A stretch of 54,857 nt of DNA from Hofstenia miamia (lineage: Eukaryota; Xenacoelomorpha; Acoela; Hofsteniidae): positions 2,699,886 to 2,754,742 of the forward strand of contig CABFPE010000008.1 in NCBI GenBank assembly GCA_900660155.1, read 5' to 3'. A program made the position numbers and the translations under genes. Below are positions 36,701-48,700 of this stretch, one piece after another (position 1 is the stretch's first letter; every line of letters begins with the position of its first letter). Below the pieces are notes generated by a model that worked only from the letters and a program-made list of their open reading frames with translations, ran no database searches and had not been told where the DNA came from.

Positions 36701-39700
36701 CATATATTTTTCTCTTATTGATGCATTTAAGTCAGAAATGACAAGAAGATTTTCACCAACAAATATTGTATTATGAAGGGTATTGACGCCCTTCTAAGAC
36801 CAGAGGCGCCTCCATCATGCGTCAACGACTATACCTGTTGCTCAATCAAAAGAAAATGCCAATTTCTTGTGCTTTGATTCTTATATATATATATATATAT
36901 ACTGTATTGTAGAGGTGCGAGCATACTGTTATCAATAAACTGTAAATATTTTTAAACTATACTACACTTTATATCCCTAATTGAATATTGCATGTTCTTA
37001 AAAAAATTCAATGATATATTGCTTAGGCCATGGTTAGCCTAGTGATTGGTTCAAAAGTGATCTGTCACATTTTGATTGAATCGCATATCTAACCACTCGA
37101 GATAATTAGGGATGTGACGATCATAAGGAAATCGAATGCGCACGATTTCTATGTAATCGTCACATCGCTAATTATCTCGGATGGTTAGACATGCGATTCA
37201 ATCAAAATGTGACAGATCACTTTTGAAAAAATCACTAGTCTAACCGCGGCCTTAGTTGTAAATTTAATAATTGATCTTTGTTTGATTGTTTAATTATTAG
37301 TGCTTCTGCTATTTTATGATGTTGTGATCTTAGTCAGATGTAAAAATTTATTTTCTTCTCTTGGTTAACGTTTGTGCATAAACATTTCGGATTTAAGTGG
37401 TCATTCATACGTTGCATAATTCTTGTACCCAAATGTCGCTTCGATTCGCCGAAGTATGATTTTTCACAATTATCAGATTTATATGTATAAACTAAAAAAG
37501 AAAATAATTTGTTTGGGACTTGGTCTTTATGTCGAAACATAGTTTTTGCTTTGTATGATGTAAATATTGGAATGATCTTGGTCCTTTTTAATATGGTATT
37601 CATTCTAATTTTTTTCTTTAAATTTTTTCTTGATTTTCTGTATAGAGAAGCTTTAGATAAACACCGGTCTTTGTTTTATATATATGTAAATCACTGTTTA
37701 TACAATTCCAGAGGAATTTACTGATGCTTAAACAGATAAATATGTGTTGTAGAAAATTATATTTTAGCCTGTAGCATTTTAATCCACCTCTATGGTTTCA
37801 ACTTAGACTAGATGAAATTTCAAAATCTAACCAAGTATTTAACCAGCGTTGAATCTGGAATTGCAATTCCGGGGTGCCAGTTTCATTTAAGGGGGTGTGG
37901 CAAAATCATAACATGGTCTAGAGTTGGAGTCAATTGATGGTATGTTTGCAATATCGGAAAAATGGAGATATATTTCATACAGGATATTTAGTTAGTTTAA
38001 GAGTAAGATAATATAATTTTTAATCTAAAATATAATTATATTTATCAAAAGGGAAATTTAGAGAGAATGAATTCGTGACAAGATATTACCAAAATCTTTC
38101 CTAGCGCTAAGTCTATATTATGGCTATAAACAAATTCTTTATTGTAAATGAACATTACTATGCACAGCAAATATATAATTATTAAAAAATAGCAAGCCGA
38201 TACCATGTTTGACAAAAATTTATTAGAATACGATCGAAAGCAACTCCAAAATCTACTTAGTCAACAAAGATTTTAGATGAAGTTTCTTTAACACAATTGC
38301 AAAATATATTAGATTCCATTGAAGGCTCTTCTAGTGACAACGATGAATTTTGGGCTTGCATAACAGACGGAGTTCCATAAATAAAAATGAAGTTTCCGGA
38401 CATCAAATCTTTATGTCAAAACTACGACATATTACTTGTTTAGTCCATGCTATTCACAGAGTGTGTGAGAAAATTAGTAAAGTAAAGCCGATTTTTAAAA
38501 GGAAATGCTGAAAAAGTACGTATCACCTCACCAAGAATTTTAATAAGCTGACACAGGCCATTGATTTTTTTGAAACCATGAAAACCAACATATATACATG
38601 TAAGATGTCAGTTTGCAAATCCTGAGATTAAACTAGTAATGCCTGATCTCCAATAACGATATATTTCATTACTGAAACACTGACAGCTTTTTTTCCAACT
38701 TTAATTCATTTGCTTCTCGAACTCAAGGTTGAACTTGTTAAAGTCCTAGCGAAAACAATGATTTTCAGTGCCTACATTTACCAGTTTTCGAAATCATTCA
38801 AATGATGAGAAATAATTGATTCATGAATTCTGTCCAACATCAGTAGACGTGGAAATGTTATTTTTGCTACACAACCTAATTTTGGTAGGACACCAAATGT
38901 ATGTGCCTTTTTTAGCAGGCAATCTATAAATGACTTTGCATATGTTTTTGTTTTGATGTTCATATAATACATATGTTAGAGGCATAGGTGCAGTGCACAG
39001 TTGGGCTTTTTGAGGTGAATACATTTACTAACGTTGTTAGCACTGCAAATGCGAATTTATTGTTAACAATAACCTAAATTTAAATTGTACAGCCTACATT
39101 ACATAGAAGATTCACTTGATAACACTGTCATATTATTGGAACAGACACTGATACCAAAAATCTTGCCTCCTCTGCATGCTCTCATACCTTTTCATTCTCA
39201 AATGAAAATTAACGATAATGCAGTCTTATGTCAGATGTAAATGCTGCTGTGAATATCATTTATGCATAAATTATCTTTGAAAAATGAGAGACTTGTTTCT
39301 CAATGTATCACTAAACAAAGTTAAGTCTGATATCAGCGCTTGCTCCGGGGGGATAATCATTTTTCCCCGAGAGGGCATTACCCCCCGAGATACCCCAGTA
39401 GATTCTTAACTGTATTTAACAATATTGTATCATAGAAATAGGGAGACAATGATTTACATATTTTAACAGGTAAAATATGTATTATTGGTAGTTATGTGCT
39501 TGGAACCTATGAAAATAATTAGTATTTTGTTGGGACCACAATTATTAGATTGATGTTGGAAGGAATATTTTAAAAAAATATGTTTGTAGAACAAAGTTAT
39601 AGAGCCTTGCTGGATAGGAATCAAATCTATTGGAAAAGTGACTAAGAAAATAGAGCTTTAAGTGAAATATTTCCATAAAATTAATATTAAGTGACAACTG

Positions 39701-42700
39701 GTTTCCATAAGTTGCTTGCTTATACTTGGTATACATTTGACAGGCCCTATAATTCATAAAACTCGCCAATATAAAACTACCTACGTCTATCACGTCTCAA
39801 AAAGCTATTGCTTGAAGCTGAATAATTTCATTAAAATATGTCAGAAAATTAGTTTGCACCTTGGTTGGTTTGCTTACATTCCCATTGTCATTGCATTACT
39901 TTGAAGTTTCGCTTTAAAATACATTATTACAAAAAAACGGAATGCAGGGAAAGTTTTCGATTTTCTTTCCCCAATGTTTTGCTATTATTGGTAGTGGGAG
40001 TGGTGATGAAATTCGTTCTACAAAAACGCCCTCTGATTATTCAGCTACACAATTGATGTACAGACGAGGGAATACAGTATATACAGAATTCGTCAAGGCA
40101 AGAATTTACCTTTGTTAGTCGTTTTAAGTCAACGCACTCAAATATGCAATCATCAACAGAACCTCGTTCGAATTTATCAATGTGCGTTGCCGACTTCCGT
40201 ACTTTTCGCATCCCGCTATCACCTTGAGTACCAAACAGAGTTATAAACACGTTAGCATTAGTTCCTAAATTATACTAGTGTTTAACTATAAACAAATTTA
40301 AAATTTGCTATTGTGCTAGAGCTAAAATTTAATTACTAATCTATCACAATGAGAAACATCTTTGAAAAATACTAAAATATATTGAAAAAAACCCGTTTGA
40401 TTTTTACAGAAATTCGAAATATAGAACAACGAATAGCCAACGACTAATGTTATTAACACACGATGATTATATTTTTAATTTAAATTCATGACGATGTGTA
40501 TCATTTAAAAGTTCAGGTTCTATATTTTAGGTAAAAATATGCTTACAAAGCTTACGTATACAAAGTTAATAATTCCTCTGAATTCTTGCTAATCACGATG
40601 AAGAGGAAATTTGACGTCGGTTTCTACGCTTTCGCGGAGAAAATAATTGATTTTCGAAACGAAACGGTCGGAAAAGACGTGACACAGTTTAAATGACAGA
40701 ACGAACAATTAGTCTCATTAGCACCTACATTTGCTGCTTGAAATAGGGAATCATAGAAGATGCAAATATTCCATTTCAGAAGCCCAAAATAAAAGAACTA
40801 TCTTCGGAGAGGACGGGGCATGTTCAAGGGTGTGGAAAAGGGGTGTAAAGTTTTAATTATTAATAATTAGAAGCTTAACCTTTCTTATGCCAAGGCCTGG
40901 CAATATGCATTGAAAACCTATATTTTGAGGTATTATGCTAATCATTTAAACTATAGAATTATATTAGGGTTCTATACATTAACGTAAGACGTTAATTGAT
41001 TGGTTAAAATTTTTTAGTAAGGCAAGTAAGGCTTTTCTAACATAATATATTGATAATGCCCTCAAAATTATGCTTACCAACATTTTCAATAAATTGCAAG
41101 AACGATTTTTAATCATATTTTATAATTACAAAAAAGCTTAAGTTGTTAACGATCTTTCGGCAGATTATTTTGAACTATGAAACAAAATTTTAAAACTTTT
41201 ATCGAATTTCGTATTCAGAAACTCACCAGCATGTGGTTCTGTGCCAGTATGAATTGATATTTTATATCTGATAACGGAAGAAGGAATCTTAACATCTGCT
41301 CCTGTAGCGGGTAACTCTCGTAGTGGTTGATAAGGTTCTTCATCAGATGCCAACCATTTGTTACAAGGAAACACATACAAAACTCCATTGCTAACGCCTG
41401 TAATGCGAGAAAGATGCCATCCGGGTGCGAGACCACTCTCATCATGCCATACGCGCATTTTATATGGAACACCAACATCTTCCATGTGGACTTGCATTCG
41501 CTCGCTTGAGCTGGACCGAAATCCATTTTGGGAAATCATAACTTCTTTGGATTTTCCTAAGCATATACAATATTATTACAACTTATTTGAAATTCATTAA
41601 ACGATCAACCACTAAGCAATAGGTTTTTGCCCTGGAACAAACTTCAAAAACAAATGCAACATTTCTATGTTGCCTGGCAAAATTGGCTCAATTTATTCTT
41701 AAAAAAATTCTTACATGGAATAACATAGGTACCATTATCCCTTCCCCGTCTGGTTTTCAACGTTGATTTTATCAGAACTTAAAAAATTAACAACTAAGGT
41801 AATGACATGCATTTTAAAGATTATTTTGGAATATTTTGCCCGTTTCTGGAGGACTTTGGTTCGTCATTAGTAACTAAAATTGATCACCATTGAGTGCTCC
41901 CCCTTCAAAGAAAGTCCTGTCTCCGCTCTGGAAAAAACTTCGTAAATTGTATGATGTTAAAATAAAATTGTAAAACCCTATTAAATCTTTCAGCCGAAGC
42001 TGTATACATCAACATTCAAACAGAACGGACCGATGATTCGATTCGCAATATCATTTGTTAAAAAACGACATTTGGCATTTCAATTAACTATTACATATTG
42101 AGGCATATTATGTATCCAGTTGAGAATAGCATTTACATGATCAACAAGAATGGCTGCGTGCAACTAAAAGCTTAGCAAAAAAATGTTCGGCCATCATAAC
42201 AAAAACAATAATATAAAGCCAATGCGCATGCGAGTCGGATTTCTGTTTTTAAGTGCTCGTTGTTTTCTTAAGATATGAGCAATCCAAGATTTTACGAGCT
42301 TCTCGGAACGAGCATAAAGCACTGGATAATCTAGAATTAATTATTTTACATACAATTAGGAAGTGTGTTCGTAGCAAACGTGCTTTAAAATTCCAGGGAC
42401 ATTTTCAGAAACTAATCACGACAACATTAACCAAAATACTGTTGATAAAAAATATAGTCTTAAGGATCCTGTAAAACAAAGATACTTATTTTGGGAATTT
42501 TGCATTTTTCCTTGATAGAAATATATTGGATTATTTATATAAATGTAATCTACAGCAGAATTATTGGAAAACACTAGTCCTAGGAAAATGTACAAATCAC
42601 AACTAAAAATTAAATCAAAATTGTTGTGTTTTTGCCTACATAGCGATGAATCAAATGTAATTAATGAATGTTTTTAGTATATTCTACCAGCGTTTTAAAT

Positions 42701-45700
42701 ATATCAATTTTTTTTACCCAAGTTCTGTTCCGTTCGACTCGACTCGGCGCATGATCTTAAGCCCAACCCCCGCTCTGTCCAAGTCAAAATTTTCATAAAT
42801 TGGCCAAGGCTCGGCCTATTTCCAACTCTGTAATGCACAATCATAAAATTATACAATTTGAAAAAATAAAAAAAAATTATGAAAAAGCAGGTAAGACAGT
42901 ACAGTTGACACTTCTAAATGTAAACTTTAACAATGCTTCAACTTCTAGGTTTAAATCGATAAAAATATGTGTCAGTTTGTAATTAATTATGAAAATGTGC
43001 TAAATTAGGATAATTACAGACGATTTCTTTAACAGCAAAAATAGTTTGAGTTAAAACTAATTAAGGGAGATGGGAAAAAAAGGTTGATTAATTACAGTCA
43101 ATTTGTCGCCAATTTCATCGTTGCTTTATTTGCACCGACAAAGAAAATAGCGGAGACCTTGTAATATATTCTGCGAATTAATTAGTCGATTTCTTTCATA
43201 CGCGCTTTGAGACAAACCCACATTTAAATTACACTACAAATTCGAAACAAGTTAATACAGCATTTGTATTACATTCAGAAATTAAAGATGTTGTTGTTTA
43301 AATAACATAATTGATTTGAAAGCAAAATCTAGTGGTTTTGATTTGGATATATATAAATCTTTTCTTCATAGGCTGGGCACTTGCCACGAATGTTCCAACT
43401 CATTTTAATCCAGTTAAGTAATTGAATATCACAAATGTCTAAAGTAAATCATAACTTGTACCTTGGAAATTTCATTGCAAACAAAACTAACATAATTTTG
43501 TAGAATATTTCTTGCTAAAACAACATTGATTTTCTTGATGTGTTAATTTAACTTTCCAACGAAACGTGTATATTGAATAAAATGAACGTTTTAGTTCGAA
43601 AATGGTGTTAAATAACGTTTGTTTGTAAGAATATTAGAAAATTTACATAGAATAAATAAATCTAATATAGAAATATTGAGGCGTTAAGAGTGGCGATGCA
43701 AGGGGTGTTTAGGTCTACAGCCCCCCCTAAATACAAAAACTGCCCCTGCCCTAAACGCAACATAAGCAGCCCCAATATTAAAAAAATGAGCTTAGAAAAT
43801 ATAACGGTCTGATTTTTACAAATAGATAAGTAACTCCACACTTACTTTTCTTCTGCAGCGAGCAAATTTCATCCGAGTTTCTGAAACTTCGACACATGAA
43901 AGTCGAGATTGGGAATTTTTTTGAGACTGTTGGTGTATCGTCAGACGCCTCAGAACATTGACACCTCAAAATGAAGCTAGCCACAAAATTCGCATTCGTG
44001 CAATAGGTGACCTTGATCGCCGTGTCAGGTTGTGCTTGCATCCCAAGGGATCACATTCATGTTTTTTGTATAAAAAGTTTTTAAATAAGGTTTTCAACAG
44101 CTTATTAACATATTGGTATTTTCTCAGGATCGATTTTTTAATACGTATTCATTGTTGATTTAATAGAATGGTACATCTATGCTCGATATCTATTACTTAC
44201 ATGTCACACAAATTTCCAGAATCTCGACTTTTACGTATCCAAATTTAAGCTACATCATATGAAATTTGCTCGCTGCAGAATAAAACAAACGTGCAAGTTA
44301 CATTTAAAACACCCTATATATGTATATATGTATATATATATGTATATGTATATATATGTATATAAATATATATATATATATATCTTGGAAATTAGTTACC
44401 AAGTTAATTTTACTTTTGGAACCCGTAACATCATAAACAATGAAAGAGTTAACTTCCCTTGTTTTAGAAGTTTTTTGTGATTTTTAGCATTTTTTAAATT
44501 TTACCTTCAATTTTAGAATAACAATATTAGCTATGGCATTTTTTGTAGTTGTGTGCATAATTTAGGCTTCAGCTAGTTCACAACTTTATCTTTGAATTCG
44601 AATCCAGTATTTTTTTCGAATCCAAATCCGAATCTTACTGTATTATGTCAATTAAAACAAATGAAATTTAAAATTGTAAATTCATTGAATGTATTCACCC
44701 AAATTAGGAATTTGGATTTTAATTGTTGGTGGTCGAAAGCAGCAACTTGTTCAAGAACGAATCTGAAAATATATTATACACATTTGAAAGATATGTAAAC
44801 AGGATTTGAAAAAAAAATCGAATGTGAATATGCGTTGTATATGAATCAAAATCCTAAGATTCGTAGTATCCTAATATAAGTTTGGTGGGGCCCAGACATT
44901 ATTTCTCCAGGCCTGGCCATTGTTCTCAAAGAACCTGAGTAACCGAATAATAGCACTATAGTGTACACATTTAGCAAACCGAATTTTTTAAATGTGCTAG
45001 ATATTGTGTAAAAATATTTAAAAAATAATTCAATTCGTAATAAAGAAGGTTCCAGCAGGTCTTTACCTCCTTCTCCCTAAGTACCAAATGTTAACTCCTG
45101 CCCTTAACCATATACTACAAAAAGAAATCATGCATAATTGTAAGGCTATACTATAACTAAAAGCAATTGTTAATATTAACTAATAATTTGAAAATGAGAG
45201 TTTTGCTAAAACAGAACCCCCTGATAAGATGAAGGCATTAATTTTATTTTATCAGAAAACTATGAATTCCTATTTACCTGAATTATCGTTATTTTATTAT
45301 AATTAAACATTTGAAATTATAAGAGTAATTTTTAGTAACAATATGTCTGCTCTATACCTCTTACTGGTATAAGTCGAGTTCATCAATTGCATTCAAAAAT
45401 GCAATTCAAAAGAGAAATTGGTAAGCAGAATCGAGATGCAACTATGTTAAATTTTTAATGAATTGGGTCAACAATGAAATAATAGAACTACTAGTGATTA
45501 TTTAACATAACATTCTGAGAACCATTGATTGAGCTGAGAATTGTTCTGCTATTTATGAGTTTCTAAGATAATATATGTATGTATGTATATACAAATTCAT
45601 CCCAATTTTTTGCATACATGTACAGTTTGGTTATGAAGCGTTAGAAATTTATAAACTATATCTATATTTAACGATGTAAAACGAAGTGTAAGTTGTAAAA

Positions 45701-48700
45701 CAAATGTTAAATTAGCTTTGATAACACAATTCATGAATTAATGGTAGTATTAATGAAAATTTAAACGAGATTGTTGTTCCTTAATTTACGAGAGAAGAGG
45801 CTAGAAGGAATGGTTTCAGCAAAATGGTGCAAGGAATATTTTGAATTAGCACTTACCAGGTCGATCGAAAGGCAGAGTAGGCCCATTTTCATGCCCCCTT
45901 AGATCCGACGATCATACACCTAACGATTTCTGGCTGTAGGCACATACGAAATTCCAGAGTTAAACATTTGCGGACTGCAATTTCAAATTGCATAAAAAAT
46001 CTTAATCTGAGTATCATTGCACGTACCTATGAAAACTTTTATCAAATGAATTATGCGATGAACAAGAAGGTGGACAAATTGACTAATGTACATTACTATG
46101 TTGACATTTAATTTTTACATATTATTATGTTAACTGAGTTTGCGTTTTATGTAGTTATTACCTATGATATTTTAATACATAATATAGTAAAATTTGTGAA
46201 AAATCCACCAGCTTAACAGAATATATAGTAGGAACCTAGAAAACTATATTCCTTTCTAAATTCAATCACTGTCTATGTTGGACAAATTTCAATCTATCAA
46301 ACTCTATAAGTTGAATACCCGAGTAACTCTAATGTTGAGTGTGTTTTTGTGTCACATTGAAAGGAATTAACCTCCAGAAGTTAAAGACAATTCTCCGCCT
46401 GAAAGTGGAAAAGGGAATGAAGTAGGTAATAAAATTAATGTCTGACTTTCTGTTTAATTTTGGTCCAATCGTGTTGTGAAAGTTTTTTGTTTTGTGTACA
46501 TTCCGTAATTTTATTACCCCATTAGTTTTGATTTTAGTGCTGTGGTGCGTATAAGTCATGATTGGACGCAAACAGGTGCTTAAGGAGCTTGTGTTAAAAA
46601 AGAAAATAGACAACATAGGGTAGAATCGCCAAACATTTGGCAGTTGAATACAATGTATCCCCGAGGACTGTATCAGGTTTTATGAGACCTAAGGATGAAC
46701 TTAAAAACAGGTATTACGACGAAAAATAGCAATTGTGATTACGCAATGTTAAAGGATAAATTATGGAAATGGTTTAAAGCAGCCCGTGCTAAGAACATTC
46801 CATCTGACTGGGCCTATGATCCAGCTAAAGCCCAAGCAATTTGCGGCGTCCCTATACAATTTTAATCCCGAATAATTTGAAATATATGCTTATTTTAAGG
46901 GAAAATCATGCATATATATATCCCACAAAATAAAATTTAAAATGTTCCGCATGACTGCGTTTCCAAATACAAATCTTTAAAATTTTGCAGGGTAATGTTT
47001 CTTCATACTACCTACCTCCATACTAAATATATTTAGATTCGAGTGAATATTGGGAAAAGCATCTGCGATTCCCTCTATATGCCTTAGAGATTTTGGGTGG
47101 TTTCTCGCCAACAGAAACGTTTTTGCATTTTCCATAGAAAAAAAGCGGAATATATATATATATATATATAGACAAAATAATCAAGTCTATATTTCTTTGA
47201 CTACCTATAAGTGAATATTTGACAAAGTAAACGCAAAGTGAATAAAGCTCTTGAAATGTGAAAAGGAAAATTGAAGTTTTAAAGTAGGAAAACTTTTATC
47301 CACAAATGCAATAGTAGTTGAATATAAGCAGGTAGAAGTAAAGAAGCATTGAACGCCATTTATGAATTAAATAGAGTCATACATGCCATAATCTGATTTT
47401 ATATTTCCAATTAAACCCAATGCTTAGTATTTAAAGTTTAGATATTTGTAGTAAAAATCAGGATTAAGGTAAATGTATTTGAAAGATTTGTCTAAAAATT
47501 AAAGGTAGGAAATAGGTTTGTCGTAAGCACTAAGCAGTACCTAATAAGCTATGTATCAAAGCTTTTGCCTAGCATTCCTGAGCCAACTTTGCAATAGCAA
47601 GCTCATAAACACGTTGAACCAAAACGGCCTGTTGTGAACATGACACGGTATAAGATTGGCTGATTTAGTGCTACAACCATTTTTTGAAAAGGGCATTCCC
47701 TTAGCTCTGGACCTAGTTCCAGAACATTAAAATTTATAAAACACACTTTTACCATTACAGTAATTTTAAAAACCGTTTCTTATAGGAAAATTCATCATTG
47801 GTGAAAAAATGCAATTACAATATGCAAAAAAGATTTTAGAATTTCTGATGCTATTAACCCTCTTATCAAATGAACTAACCTAGTTTACAATGGACGAATT
47901 TTATGCTATTCGTAGGATAGCGAGCCTTGTATCTCGTTTCATTTGATATTGATATCCTTTTTATAATGATTAATTCTGTTGATATTATATAATGCAGGAT
48001 ACAAATTTTAAAAAATAATCTGAAAAATGTGTAGAAAACATGTTTGGGATGCTGTCATTGGAAGTGCTCGCCACAATATGTTATGTGTAGCTCTCCTATG
48101 GACCATAAACGAATTATACACAAAACATGCTCACTGGACTTTGTCTAATTCCTATGAATATGAAAACTAAAACTAGAATGATAATGGTAACTCAACTGAT
48201 GCACATTCGTCTGAAGCAGTTCCTATGAAACATTTGATCACTGATTGTGTTCACAGAATCCATGAAAAACTTAAAATTATGGAAACAAAAAGTAAGAAAT
48301 TGCTGAATTTTTTAAGAATATTTAATGGTGTGTGTGTTAGGGGTTAAAGAGCTTAACACGATATGTGGAAAAATTTCTTAATAATTTTAACTTAGATCAT
48401 AATCAAGGAAAATTGAGGATTCCATTGAAAACCCTGAAGTATGAGCTGATATTTTCAAATATCTTAAAAAATTGAAAAATATATTTTTTTGTTTTTATAA
48501 AACAATTACTTTTGCACAAAATTTAATGCACTCTTACAAATTAATTTGATTTGTTAAATACCTTAAATAGCATCAGTAATATAAAATCCTTCGAGAGGTC
48601 CATGCTGAATGCTTAATAATGATAGATAAGATTTAGTTAGTAAAAAAACGAATAATGCATTGGTATTGCTATATTGAATATAGCCGAATCTATTCTAATG

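Larger units (their letters stand above)
34131..40109 (-). other. Intron D-E
   Basis: Intron of 6.0 kb. In order of coordinate it holds a ZMYM-type hAT relic (34987-36700), an AT microsatellite (36883-36901), a palindromic MITE (37022-37255), a GIY-YIG retroelement fragment (37334-37603), a second hAT relic (38340-38520) and a small GC-rich palindrome (39346-39388). Confidence 0.75.

Noticed and set aside
41215..41600. Overlapping open frames on both strands around exon C
   Set aside because: Only the frame with the PLAT motifs and matching splice phases is real; the others are shadows.
43778..44158. Open frames on both strands within the fold-back element as protein genes
   Set aside because: No recognisable motifs and both lie inside an inverted-repeat element; openness is probably chance.
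48168..48345. Open frame with HLITDCVHRIHEKLK as a hAT transposase
   Set aside because: Resemblance to HITCLVHAIHRVCEKI at 38420 is limited to a few residues and no other hAT block is adjacent; reported only within the repeat entry.
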